Below, one piece after another: positions 32,215 to 40,359 of a DNA stretch of 52,515 nt (within the stretch, counting starts at the first letter, position 1; each line of letters opens with the position of its first letter). The DNA lies in assembly GCF_000568255.1 (NCBI RefSeq), contig NZ_KK037166.1, forward strand, positions 2,424,546 through 2,477,060, given 5' to 3'. The position numbers and the translations under genes are program-made. The DNA comes from Kutzneria sp. 744. GTDB taxonomy: Bacteria; Actinomycetota; Actinomycetes; Mycobacteriales; Pseudonocardiaceae. Below the pieces are notes generated by a model, which had not been told where the DNA came from, made no database searches, and worked only from the letters and a program-made list of their open reading frames with translations.

Positions 32215-33552
32215 TATCGCGATGACCGCCGCGATGCCCGGGATGGAGAAGAAGGCGACCTGCTCGGCGCCGCCGGCGAAGCCCATCATCACCACGATCA
32301 GCACCAGGAAGCCCAGCGTCAGCCAGCCCGTCCACGGCGCCCCCGGCATTCGGTAGTGCGGCCGTTCGATCTCGCCGCGCAGCGCCTTCTGCCGCAGCCG
32401 CATCTGACAGAACACCAGCGTGGCCCACGTGGCGACCACGCCGAGCGAGGCGATCGCGGTGGCGATGTCGAACGCGGCCGTCGCCCCCTTGAACTGGTTG
32501 AGCGCGACACCGGCGACGTAGATGACGCTCGTGAACAGGATGCCGCCGTAGGGCACGTGGTTGCGGCTCATCTTGCCCGCGAAGGCCGGGGCCTCCTTCT
32601 TGTCGGCCAGCGAGCGCAGCACGCGGCCGGTGGAGTACAGGCCCGAGTTGCAGGAGGACAGGGCCGCGGTCAGCACGACGGCGTTCATCAGGTCGCCGAC
32701 CCAGGGCAGGCCCAGCGCGCTGAACACCGTGACGAACGGGCTCTCCGACGAGCTGTACATGACCGAGGGCAGCAGCATGGCCAGCAGGGTCACCGAGCCG
32801 ACGTAGAAGATGGCGATGCGCCAGACCACGCCGTTGATCGCCTTGGGCATGACCTTGTGCGCGTCCTTGGTCTCGCCGGCGGCGATACCGACCAGCTCGA
32901 TCGCCGAGTACGCGAAGATCACCGCCTGCAGCGCGATCAGCGCGACGCCGACGCCGTGCGGGAAGAAGCCGCCGTCGGCGACGAGGTTGGACGGGCTGGC
33001 CGGGTGACCGGCGATGGTCGTGGACGTGACCACCAGGCCGATGCCGACCAGCAGGAACGCGATGATCGCGGCCACCTTGATGACCGAGAACCAGAACTCC
33101 AGCTCGCCGAACAGCTTCACCGAGACCAGGTTGATGGTCAGCAGGGCGACCAGGGCGATCAGCGCGGTGATCCAGGTCGGCAGGTTCGGCAGCCAGCGCT
33201 GCACGTAGATGCCGACCGCGGTGATCTCGGCGACGCCGGTCATCGCCCAGTTCAGCCAGTACATCCAGCCCGCGGTGAAGCCGGCCCACGGGCCGATGAA
33301 CTCACGGGCATAGGTCACGAAGCTGCCGGACGTCGGCCGGTACAGGACCAGCTCGCCCAGGGCCCGCATGACGAAGAAGGCGGCGGCGCCGCACAGGGCG
33401 TAGGACAGGATCAGGCCGGGGCCGGCGGCGTGCAGGCGGCCGCCGGCGCCGAGAAAGAGGCCGACGCCGATGGCGCCGCCCATCGCGATCATCTGCACCT
33501 GGCGGTTGCCGAGGGACTTCGCGTAGCCCTCGCCCTCGTGGGAAGAATCCAC
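32134..33552 (-). CDS. Amino-acid permease (APC superfamily, AAT type), 3' end replaced
   Basis: A proton-coupled amino-acid importer resembling the L-asparagine/GABA permeases. The N-terminus (KSLGNRQVQMIAMGGAIGVG) and GRLHAAGPGLILSYALCGAA are typical, followed by about 12 membrane segments, with ELVGIAAGETKD and SSCNSGLYSTGRVLRSLA as further family blocks. The start GTG at 33552 precedes VDSSHEGEGY; the longer frame has no support. After the last membrane segment, at about codon 446, the sequence changes to a tail (REGVTGVVRR...) encoded by AT-richer DNA. The substrate cannot be fixed from sequence. The loss affects only the cytoplasmic tail, so function may survive. Confidence 0.85.
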   Translation of the reverse strand: MDSSHEGEGYAKSLGNRQVQMIAMGGAIGVGLFLGAGGRLHAAGPGLILSYALCGAAAFFVMRALGELVLYRPTSGSFVTYAREFIGPWAGFTAGWMYWLNWAMTGVAEITAVGIYVQRWLPNLPTWITALIALVALLTINLVSVKLFGELEFWFSVIKVAAIIAFLLVGIGLVVTSTTIAGHPASPSNLVADGGFFPHGVGVALIALQAVIFAYSAIELVGIAAGETKDAHKVMPKAINGVVWRIAIFYVGSVTLLAMLLPSVMYSSSESPFVTVFSALGLPWVGDLMNAVVLTAALSSCNSGLYSTGRVLRSLADKKEAPAFAGKMSRNHVPYGGILFTSVIYVAGVALNQFKGATAAFDIATAIASLGVVATWATLVFCQMRLRQKALRGEIERPHYRMPGAPWTGWLTLGFLVLIVVMMGFAGGAEQVAFFSIPGIAAVIAIREGVTGVVRRLIQPPVLTYWDWVIVY

Positions 33553-33729
33553 GGAAACGGTTTCCCTTCGATACTGCGAAAGGCACCGAAACCGCCCCCG
33601 GCTCCGGTGCTGGAGAACTCGACCTCGGGGTGAGACGGACCACACCCTGATGAGGACGGGACTCTAGCCAGCGAACGGAGCAGCCCTCTATTCCGTTTGA
33701 GCAAGCCTTGATGTGACGAGCGACACCGT

Positions 33730-34038
33730 TTAAGCGACGCCGAACAGCCGCAGCACCGCCGTCGTTCCGGCGGCCACCAGCACCACCAGCACGAACGGCA
33801 CCTTTCGCCAGGCCGCAATGCCCCCGACGCCGACGCCGGCCAGCAGCGCCCAGCCGCCGAATTTCCCGCCGGGAACGAACGCGTTGACCGCGACAAGGGC
33901 AAGAAGAAGCGCCGTCGCGGCCATTGACAGCAGCATTTGCACGCGCGGCGGCACGGTGATGCGATTGCGGAGTTGGGGGCCGGCGAAGCGAATGCCATAG
34001 GTGCCGGCGGCCAGGGCCAGCACGACCGTGAGCGTCAT
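33730..34038 (-). CDS. azlD: AzlD-type branched-chain amino-acid transport subunit
   Basis: A 102-residue membrane protein with about three to four membrane segments and the AzlD pattern TYGIRFAGPQLRNRI...PPRVQMLLSMAATALLLALVAVNAF. It is the small partner of AzlC in exporters of branched-chain amino acids. The ATG at 34038 overlaps the azlC stop (ATGA), indicating coupled translation. Confidence 0.88.
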   Translation of the reverse strand: MTLTVVLALAAGTYGIRFAGPQLRNRITVPPRVQMLLSMAATALLLALVAVNAFVPGGKFGGWALLAGVGVGGIAAWRKVPFVLVVLVAAGTTAVLRLFGVA

Positions 34039-34721
34039 GCCGTCACCTTTCGCCGTGTCGGGAGCGCCGCGACGACACCCAATGCCGCCAGCACGACCGG
34101 AATTCCCGGCGGCAGTAACGGCGTAGTAGCCACCGCGACGGCCGCGCCGAGCACGGCCACGCGCAGCGTCACCTTGTCCTTGAGCGCCGGCAGGATGAGC
34201 GCCAACATCGCCGCCGGGAAGGCCGCGTCCATGCCGAAGCGGTTGGGGTCGCCGATGACCTGGCCGATCAGGGCGCCGACGAGCGTGCCGGTGTTCCACG
34301 TCAGGAACAGGGCCAAGCCGCAGGTCCAGAACGCCGCCTTGGCCTTCTTGCGGTCACCCTGGGCCATGGCGAAGGCCACCGACTCGTCGATCAGGATGTG
34401 GCTGCCCACGATGCGGGCCGCCAGCTTCCGGCCGAGCAGGTCGCCCATGGCCAGGCCGAACGGCAGGTGGCGGGCGTTGAGCAGCAGGCCGGCCACCACC
34501 GCGGCGATCGGGCTGCCGCCCGCGGCCACGATGCCCACGACCATGAACTGCGAGCCGCCGGCGAAGACCAGCAGCGACATCGCGCAGACCAGCGCCACCG
34601 AGATGTGCGCCGCCACCGCGATCGCGCCGAAGGACGCGCCCGTCACGAAGGCGGTCAGGGCGATGGGCGAGACATTGCGGACCACGGAGAGGTCTAATGT
34701 TCGCCAGATCGAACGAACCAT
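34035..34721 (-). CDS. azlC: AzlC family branched-chain amino-acid exporter
   Basis: A 228-residue membrane protein of the AzlC/YgaZ family. Its features are the conserved ASFGAIAVAAHISVALVCAMSLLVFAGGSQFM, LLLNARHLPFGLA, and DESVAFAMAQG, with several membrane segments. The ATG at 34721 is divergent from the XRE-cupin gene, 66 bases apart. One of two GTTCG-N6-CGAAC palindromes overlaps its first codons, suggesting control by the divergent regulator. Confidence 0.9.
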   Translation of the reverse strand: MVRSIWRTLDLSVVRNVSPIALTAFVTGASFGAIAVAAHISVALVCAMSLLVFAGGSQFMVVGIVAAGGSPIAAVVAGLLLNARHLPFGLAMGDLLGRKLAARIVGSHILIDESVAFAMAQGDRKKAKAAFWTCGLALFLTWNTGTLVGALIGQVIGDPNRFGMDAAFPAAMLALILPALKDKVTLRVAVLGAAVAVATTPLLPPGIPVVLAALGVVAALPTRRKVTA

Positions 34722-34767
34722 AGTGCAAGCTGAACACCCCGCACCGACGTTCGTCAAGCCGAACGTC
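34699..34767. promoter_or_regulatory. Paired GTTCG-N6-CGAAC operators between azlC and the XRE-cupin gene
   Basis: Two palindromes share arms and spacing: GTTCG-CCAGAT-CGAAC at 34699-34714 and GACGTTCG-TCAAGC-CGAACGTC at 34746-34767. A further CGAAC half-site lies at 34781-34785. One overlaps the start of azlC and the other lies in the 66-base divergent gap. The arrangement fits a dimeric regulator repressing azlCD and itself. Confidence 0.65.
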
Positions 34768-34787
34768 CCGACCGATGGAACGAACAC

Positions 34788-35345
34788 GTGGATCGCAGCT
34801 CCGCCCCGCTGGACGTGATCGCCGCCGCGCTGCGCCGCGAGCGTGACCGCGTCGGCCTGTCCCTGTCCGAGCTGGCCAAGCGGGCCGGCATCGCCAAGAG
34901 CACCCTGTCCCAGCTCGAATCGGGGGCCGGCAACCCCTCCGTCGAGACCCTGTGGGCCCTCGGCGTCGCCCTCGGCGTGCCCTTCTCCCGCCTCGTCGAC
35001 CCGCCCCGGCCGCCCGTCCGCGTCGTCCGCTTCGGCGAAGGCCCCTACCTGCACTCCGAGCAGTCCAGCTACCGCGCCGCCCTCATCTCCGCCTGCCCGC
35101 CGTCCGCCCGCCGGGACATCTACCTCGTCACCATGAGCTCCGACAACGGCCGCCACTCCGTCCCCCACATGCCCGGCACCGTCGAGCACCTCGTCGTCTC
35201 CACCGGCCGCGTCCTCGCCGGCCCCGCCGACGAGCCGGTCGAACTCGGCCCCGGCGACTACCTCTCCTACCCCGGCGACGTCCCGCACCTCTACCAGGCG
35301 CTGGATCCCGACACCGTCACCGTGATGGTCATGGAGCACGTGTGA
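34788..35345 (+). CDS. XRE-family regulator with C-terminal cupin domain
   Basis: A 185-residue transcription factor. Residues about 8-62 form a helix-turn-helix of the Xre/Cro type (LSLSELAKRAGIAKSTLSQLESG), and residues about 105-185 form a cupin fold (PHMPGTVEHLVVSTGRVLAG...GDYLSYPGDVPHLYQAL) with metal- or ligand-binding His and Glu positions. Such HTH-cupin proteins often sense small metabolites and regulate a divergent transporter, here azlCD. Start GTG at 34788. Palindromes in the gap are the likely binding sites. Confidence 0.9.
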   Translation: MDRSSAPLDVIAAALRRERDRVGLSLSELAKRAGIAKSTLSQLESGAGNPSVETLWALGVALGVPFSRLVDPPRPPVRVVRFGEGPYLHSEQSSYRAALISACPPSARRDIYLVTMSSDNGRHSVPHMPGTVEHLVVSTGRVLAGPADEPVELGPGDYLSYPGDVPHLYQALDPDTVTVMVMEHV

Positions 35346-35383
35346 CCCGATCGTGGCGGGCCGGCCGGGGTTAGCCTGAGGGC

Positions 35384-35626
35384 ATGTCCGAGAACGCGTG
35401 GGCGCACGACCCGGCCCACCCCGAACCACCGACAGGGCGCGTCATCCGACCGGCCGTCCTGTCGCTCGACGCCTATATCGAACGCGCCGACGCGGAGCGC
35501 AAGTCCTTCGACGGTCCCACGATGGCCCAGTGGCTGGAAGAGATCCGAAAGCTCGACTGGGGCACCGTCACGGTCGAAGACATCGTCGACGACATCCGCA
35601 GCTATCGCGACAGGGATGAATCGTGA
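35384..35626 (+). CDS. Antitoxin-like protein upstream of a PIN toxin
   Basis: An 80-residue acidic protein whose C-terminal part (VTVEDIVDDIRSYRDRDES) resembles the toxin-binding tail of VapB-type antitoxins. A DNA-binding domain is not obvious in the N-terminal half. The call rests mainly on position: its stop overlaps the start of the PIN-domain gene by 11 bases. ATG at 35384. Confidence 0.65.
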   Translation: MSENAWAHDPAHPEPPTGRVIRPAVLSLDAYIERADAERKSFDGPTMAQWLEEIRKLDWGTVTVEDIVDDIRSYRDRDES

Positions 35627-36026
35627 CCGAAACCATGTCGTCGACGCATCGGCACTGGTGGCGGTCTTCATCGGCAACGCGGCTCCGCCCGAGTTGCTGC
35701 CGCGGATCGTGTCCGCACGGGCTTTCGCACCACATCTGATCGATCTCGAGGTGCTGCACACCCTCAGTCGCCGCGAACGACACGGGGCAGTGCCGCCGGC
35801 GACTGCGCGCATGGCGGTCGACCGCCTGCCGGCGCTGCCGATCACTCGCATCGAGCACCAACCGTTCGTGCCGCGGATCTGGGAACTCCGGCACAGCATC
35901 ACCGCATACGATGCCGCCTACGTGGCACTCGCCGAGCAACTGGACGTCCCGCTGATCACCTGCGACGGCAAGCTCGCCCGCAGCCACGGGCACACCGCGA
36001 AAATCGAGCTGTACCCCGTGTCCTGA
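35616..36026 (+). CDS. vapC: VapC-like PIN-domain ribonuclease toxin
   Basis: A 136-residue PIN-domain protein, the ribonuclease toxin type of VapBC modules. The four acidic positions are visible: Asp in VVDASALV, Glu in DLEVLHTL, Asp in AYDAAYVALAE and Asp in ITCDGKLA. The ATG at 35616 overlaps the antitoxin-like gene, so the two are co-translated. It ends directly at a hairpin repeat (36027-36091). The target RNA cannot be predicted. Confidence 0.88.
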   Translation: MNRDRNHVVDASALVAVFIGNAAPPELLPRIVSARAFAPHLIDLEVLHTLSRRERHGAVPPATARMAVDRLPALPITRIEHQPFVPRIWELRHSITAYDAAYVALAEQLDVPLITCDGKLARSHGHTAKIELYPVS

Positions 36027-36091
36027 CCGCGAGTCCCGCTCTCGGGCAACCATGTGTCGAGTTCATGACTGCCCGAGAGCGGGACTCGCGG
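36027..36091. repeat. Hairpin repeat family 1, copy 2
   Basis: Perfect 22-base arms (36027-36048 and 36070-36091) around a 21-base loop. It begins at the base after the vapC stop codon. Its loop is the exact reverse complement of the loop at 49424-49444, so copies 2 and 3 are the same element in opposite orientation. Confidence 0.93.
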
Positions 36092-36093
36092 CG

Positions 36094-36123
36094 TTGACAG
36101 GGGTGGTTGGGGCTGGCTAATTT
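36094..36123 (+). promoter_or_regulatory. Predicted promoter of ahcY
   Basis: TTGACA at 36094-36099 and TAATTT at 36118-36123, with an 18-base spacer, make a good vegetative sigma-factor promoter. Transcription would begin near 36130, directly at the 5' end of the predicted riboswitch. Confidence 0.65.
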
Positions 36124-36130
36124 CGGGGGC

Positions 36131-36221
36131 GGAGTCGAGAGGCGCTGCAGCGGACCGTGTCCGCCACGCTCGGCTCCGTGTGAACGTCACAAGGGCGCCT
36201 CCCGAAGCGGGAGGCGCCCTT
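36131..36221 (+). promoter_or_regulatory. SAH riboswitch with overlapping terminator hairpin upstream of ahcY
   Basis: The layout fits the S-adenosylhomocysteine riboswitch. P1 is TCGAG 36135-36139 with CTCGG 36169-36173; P2 is GCGGA 36150-36154 with TCCGC 36160-36164; the core reads AGGCGCTGCAG. The pseudoknot is AGGCGC 36140-36145 with GCGCCT 36195-36200. The downstream pseudoknot strand is also part of a perfect 14-bp hairpin (36191-36204 with 36208-36221, 3-base loop). Ligand binding would hold GCGCCT in the pseudoknot and prevent that hairpin. This predicts that SAH switches on ahcY, whose enzyme removes SAH. Helices were found by eye. Confidence 0.8.
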
Positions 36222-36266
36222 CGTCATGAGGGTGGGCCTCCCGGTCAGCATGCGGAGGAAACCGGA

Positions 36267-37727
36267 ATGAACGGGAAACTGAGGCAGGTCAACGGGATCG
36301 ACTTCGCCGTGGCCGACCTGGCGCTGGCCGAGGCGGGGCGCCACCAGATCCGGCTGGCGGAGCTGGAGATGCCGGGCCTGATGGCGCTGCGGGCGGAGTT
36401 CGGCGAGAGCAAGCCGCTGGCCGGGGCCAGGGTCGCGGGCTCGCTGCACATGACGGTGCAGACGGCGGTGCTGATCGAGACCCTGGTGCACCTGGGGGCC
36501 CAGGTGCGCTGGGTGTCCTGCAACATCTTCTCCACGCAGGACGAGGCCGCCGCGGCGGTGGTCGTCGGCCGTGACGGCACGGTGGACGCGCCGCGGGGAA
36601 CGTCGGTGTTCGCCTGGAAGGGCGAGACGCTGGCCGAGTACTGGTGGTGCACGGACCAGCTGTTCACCTTCCCGGACGGCGAGGCGCCGAACCTGATCGT
36701 GGACGACGGCGGCGACGCGACCATGTTGGTGCACAAGGGAGTCGAGTTCGAGACGGCCGGCGCGGTGCCGGCGGCGACCGAGAAGGACAGCGAGGAGTAC
36801 GGCATCCTGCTGGCCACCCTCACGGCCAGCATCGCCCGTGACGCCAAGCGTTTCACCCGGGTCGCGGAGCAGATGCGCGGCGTCTCCGAGGAGACGACGG
36901 CCGGCGTGAACCGGATGTACCGGCTGGCCGCCGAGGGCGAGCTGCTGTTCCCGGCGATCAACGTCAACGACTCGGTGACGAAGTCCAAGTTCGACAACAA
37001 GTACGGCATCCGGCACTCGCTGGCCGACGGCCTCAACCGGGCCACCGACGTGATGCTGGGCGGCAAGCTGGCCGTGGTCTGCGGCTACGGCGACGTGGGC
37101 AAGGGCGCGGCGGACTCGCTGCGCGGCCAGGGCGCGCGCGTCGTGGTCACCGAGGTCGACCCGATCTGCGCGCTGCAGGCGGCGATGGAGGGCCTCGAGG
37201 TCGTGCACCTGGAGGACGTGGTGCACAAGGGCGACATCTTCATCACCACCACCGGCAACCGCGACATCGTGATGGCCGAGCACATGGGCCGGATGAAGCA
37301 CAACGCGATCGTCGGCAACGTCGGGCACTTCGACAACGAGATCGACATGGCCGGGCTGGCCAAGGTGCCGGGCATCCGCAAGGTCGAGATCAAGCCGCAG
37401 GTGCACGAGTGGGTGTTCCCCGACGGGCACGCGGTCATCGTGCTGTCCGAGGGCCGGCTGATGAACCTGGGCAACGCCACCGGCCACCCCAGCTTCGTCA
37501 TGTCGAACTCGTTCTCCAACCAGGTGATCGCCCAGATCGAGCTGTTCACCAAGCCCGGCGAGTACGAGCGCCAGGTCTACCGGCTGCCCAAGCACCTGGA
37601 CGAGAAGGTGGCCCGGCTGCACCTGGACGCCCTGGGCGTGCGGCTGACCGAGCTGTCCAAGGTGCAGGCCGACTACATCGGCGTGGACGTGGCCGGCCCG
37701 TACAAGCCGGAGCACTACCGCTACTGA
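36267..37727 (+). CDS. ahcY: Adenosylhomocysteinase
   Basis: S-adenosylhomocysteine hydrolase splits SAH into homocysteine and adenosine, removing the product inhibitor of methyltransferases. The 486-residue protein has the substrate-site [13 protein letters not shown], the NAD-binding [10 protein letters not shown], the segment [14 protein letters not shown], and the C-terminal [14 protein letters not shown] needed for cofactor binding across subunits. The ATG at 36267 has GGAGGAA upstream; an upstream in-frame start at 36180 would lie within the riboswitch. It ends one base before hairpin repeat family 2. Confidence 0.97.
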   Translation: MNGKLRQVNGIDFAVADLALAEAGRHQIRLAELEMPGLMALRAEFGESKPLAGARVAGSLHMTVQTAVLIETLVHLGAQVRWVSCNIFSTQDEAAAAVVVGRDGTVDAPRGTSVFAWKGETLAEYWWCTDQLFTFPDGEAPNLIVDDGGDATMLVHKGVEFETAGAVPAATEKDSEEYGILLATLTASIARDAKRFTRVAEQMRGVSEETTAGVNRMYRLAAEGELLFPAINVNDSVTKSKFDNKYGIRHSLADGLNRATDVMLGGKLAVVCGYGDVGKGAADSLRGQGARVVVTEVDPICALQAAMEGLEVVHLEDVVHKGDIFITTTGNRDIVMAEHMGRMKHNAIVGNVGHFDNEIDMAGLAKVPGIRKVEIKPQVHEWVFPDGHAVIVLSEGRLMNLGNATGHPSFVMSNSFSNQVIAQIELFTKPGEYERQVYRLPKHLDEKVARLHLDALGVRLTELSKVQADYIGVDVAGPYKPEHYRY

Positions 37728-37728
37728 C

Positions 37729-37785
37729 ATGCAGGGAAGGACGCCTTACCCGCGATCAACGAGGGTAAGGCGTCCTTCCCTGCAT
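37729..37785. repeat. Hairpin repeat family 2, copy 2
   Basis: Perfect 22-base arms (37729-37750 and 37764-37785) around a 13-base loop. It begins one base after the ahcY stop. The loop matches the reverse complement of the loop of copy 1 (29835-29847) at 11 of 13 positions, so this is the same element inverted. It also lies 8 bases from the stop of the disrupted enoyl-CoA hydratase on the other strand. Confidence 0.9.
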
Positions 37786-37793
37786 CACCGGGG

Positions 37794-38705
37794 TCAGGGG
37801 TGGCGGCTGCGGGACAGGAAGGCCGTCACGCCGCGTTGGAAGTCCTCATAGGACACTGCCGGGCCGCTGGCGAAGCTGTCGGCGGCGGCGCGGGTGGGTG
37901 AGAGCCCGACGCTGACGGCCTGCTTCGCGGCGACCAACGCGGCCCGGGGCTGCGCGGCCACGGGGCCGTATATCTACATGCACTAGCTGAGGCTGTCACA
38001 AAATCTTGTGACGCATTCGCCAATTGGAGTATTAGATGGTAGATTAGGCATGCTCACTCAGCTCGCCCTTAACATAACGCCGAGCCTTCATTCGCTTGCT
38101 GCTTGGAGTGAAAATGCGCGGAGTGTTCCAATCTTTCTGACGCGGAATGCGACATTTGAAGCAAATTGGCGTTTCCTCCCGTCTTCGGTTGGAGGACCGT
38201 TCTGAAAAGCCAATATAGCTCTCCGTGTCTAGAGCAGCTCCCGGGCCAGGCCGTGCCCGGCCAGCAGCGCGAGCCGGGCGGCGAAGGCCGGGCTGACGAG
38301 AATCCCCAGCCGCGCGATGGACATGCCGATGCGGGCGTCGTCGGCGAACACCCGGAGGTCGCAGGCCAGGGCCAGCTGGCAGCCCGCCCCGGCGGCGACG
38401 CCGTTGACCTGGGCGATCACCGGCGTCGGGCACTCCTCGATGGCGGTGCAGGCGGCCTCCATCGCGGCGAAGGCCCGGTCCACGTCGTCGGGCGCGGCGT
38501 GCACCCACTCGCGCAGGTCGGAGCCGGCGCTGAAGGTGCTGCCGCTCCCCCGCACGACCACCACGCGGACATCGTTCGACAGATTTCGAAAGGCCAGCTC
38601 CAGGGCCCGCCAGTCCTCGTGCCCCAGGGCGTTGGCGCTCCCGCCGGACCCGAGCACCACTTCCGCGCCACGCCCATCGCTGCGCACCGTCACGTTGGCC
38701 GACAC
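37794..38705 (-). pseudogene. Enoyl-CoA hydratase/isomerase family gene, disrupted
   Basis: A crotonase-fold protein, probably acting on acyl-CoA thioesters. The N-terminal part (38705 to about 38230) is normal: GSTFSAGSDLREW is the first oxyanion-hole region and VAAGAGCQLALACDLRVFA the second. After LLAGHGLARELL the frame meets a stop at 38229 and AT-richer DNA. The C-terminus, GPVAAQPRAALVAAKQAV to GVTAFLSRSRHP-stop, is found on the same strand at about 37970-37794. Some 40 codons between these parts are missing. GTG start at 38705 with GGAGGT upstream. The exact substrate is unknown. Confidence 0.85.
37970..38229. other. AT-richer patch inside the enoyl-CoA hydratase gene
   Basis: About 260 bases of clearly lower GC content that replace the middle of the gene. 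It holds a palindrome GTCACAA-AATC-TTGTGAC at 37995-38012. The minus strand at about 38215-38044 is open and reads a basic, CxxC-containing tail (ICFKCRIPRQKDW...) that could be the end of a protein from a mobile element, but no family is recognised. No terminal repeats or target duplications were seen. Confidence 0.7.
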
Positions 38706-38793
38706 CGGACCTCCTGCGTCAACTGTGGATCCCCGCCATCACTCTGATCGTGAACTAGCGTCTACCGCACCCTCAACGGCGAGGTGGTGACGT

Positions 38794-40359
38794 ATGTACA
38801 CCCCGGTCCTTGCCCCGATCGCCGGCTCCCTGCTCCTGTCCGCCCTGCTCGCGGCGCTGCCGCTGGTGGTGCTTTTCGTGCTGCTGGGGGTGTTCCGGAT
38901 CCGGGCCTGGCTGGCCGCGGCGATCTCGCTCGCGGTGAGCGTGCTGGTGGCGGTGCTCGGCTATCCGATGCCGGTCGGCCAGGCGCTGCTGGCGGCCACG
39001 GAAGGCGCGGCGTTCGGCTTCTTCCCGATTCTGTGGATCGTGGTCAACGCGATCTGGATCTACAACATGACCGTCCACACCGGACATTTCGACGTGCTGC
39101 GGCGGTCCTTCGCGCGGGTCAGCGACGACCAGCGGATCCAGGGCGTGATCGTGGCGTTCAGCTTCGGCGCGCTGCTGGAGGCGCTGGCCGGCTTCGGCAC
39201 GCCGGTCGCGGTGACCAGCGTGATGCTGATTGCGCTGGGTTTCCAGCCACTGAAGGCGGCCACGGTCGCGCTGGTGGCCAACACCGCGCCGGTGGCCTTC
39301 GGCGCGCTGGCGGTGCCGATCACGACCCTGGCCACCGTGACCGGTCTGCCGCTGCACGACCTGGCATCGATGGTCGGCCGGCAGACGCCGGTGCTGGCCC
39401 TGTTCGTGCCGATGGTGCTGGTCGGCATCATCGACGGCTGGCGCGGCGTGCGGGAGACGCTGCCGGCGACGATCGCCTGCGGCGTGGTGTTCGCGGTCGC
39501 GCAGTTCGCGGTGGCCAACTTCTTCAGCGCTCCCCTCACCGACATCGTCGCCTCGCTGCTCAGCGCGCTGGCCGTGGTGCTCGTCGTGCGCCGCCGCAGC
39601 CGGGCCGAGAACACCGACAGCCGGGCCGAGGTGCTGCGGGCCTACGCCCCGTACGCGATCATCATCGCCGTGTTCGCACTGGCCCAGGTCCCGGCGATCA
39701 AGGACGCCCTGACCAGCGTCACCGTCACGTTCAACTGGCCCGGCCTGCACCTGAACACCCTGAGCGGCAAGGTATCCACGCTGCCGGCGTTCAAGTTCGA
39801 CTGGCTCGACGCCGCCGGCAGCCTGCTGATCGTCGCCGGCCTGATCACCATCCCCGTGATCAGGATCAAACCCGGCGCCGCCCTGCGCGCCTACGGCGGC
39901 ACGTACCGTCAACTGGCGACTGCCATCGTCACCGTGATGGCCGTGCTCGCCCTGGCGTACGTGATGAACGCCAGCGGGCAGACCACCACCCTCGGCACCT
40001 GGATGTCCAACGCCGGCGGCCTTTTCGCCCTGCTGTCCCCGGTCCTGGGCTGGCTCGGCGTCGCCGTCACCGGTTCGGACACCTCGTCCAACTCCCTGTT
40101 CGGCGCGCTCCAGGTCACCGCCGCCCAGCACGCCGGGCTCAGTCCCACCCTGATGGCCGCCGCCAACTCCTCCGGCGGCGTGCTGGGCAAGATGATCAGC
40201 CCCCAGAACCTGGCCATCGCCGCCGGCGCCGTCGGCATGGCCGGCCGCGAGGGCGACCTGTTCCGCCGGGTCTTCCTGTGGAGCCTCATCCTGCTGGCCC
40301 TGATGTGTCTGCTCGTTTTCCTGCAGTCCACGCCCGTGCTCGGTTGGATGGTCGTGTGA
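38794..40359 (+). CDS. lctP: L-lactate permease
   Basis: A 521-residue membrane transporter of the LctP family, importing lactate (and often glycolate) with protons. It shows more than ten membrane segments and the family blocks EGAAFGFFPILWIVVNAIWIYN, FGALLEALAGFGTPVAV, VTGSDTSSNSLFGALQV and AAANSSGGVLGKMISPQNLAIA. The ATG at 38794 has GAGGTGGTG upstream. It is divergent from the enoyl-CoA hydratase (88 bases) and its stop overlaps the next gene. Confidence 0.95.
   Translation: MYTPVLAPIAGSLLLSALLAALPLVVLFVLLGVFRIRAWLAAAISLAVSVLVAVLGYPMPVGQALLAATEGAAFGFFPILWIVVNAIWIYNMTVHTGHFDVLRRSFARVSDDQRIQGVIVAFSFGALLEALAGFGTPVAVTSVMLIALGFQPLKAATVALVANTAPVAFGALAVPITTLATVTGLPLHDLASMVGRQTPVLALFVPMVLVGIIDGWRGVRETLPATIACGVVFAVAQFAVANFFSAPLTDIVASLLSALAVVLVVRRRSRAENTDSRAEVLRAYAPYAIIIAVFALAQVPAIKDALTSVTVTFNWPGLHLNTLSGKVSTLPAFKFDWLDAAGSLLIVAGLITIPVIRIKPGAALRAYGGTYRQLATAIVTVMAVLALAYVMNASGQTTTLGTWMSNAGGLFALLSPVLGWLGVAVTGSDTSSNSLFGALQVTAAQHAGLSPTLMAAANSSGGVLGKMISPQNLAIAAGAVGMAGREGDLFRRVFLWSLILLALMCLLVFLQSTPVLGWMVV

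Noticed and set aside
27437-38229. Insertion sequences at the three AT-richer patches
   Set aside because: No transposase, matching terminal inverted repeats or target duplications could be found, and the patches do not resemble each other.
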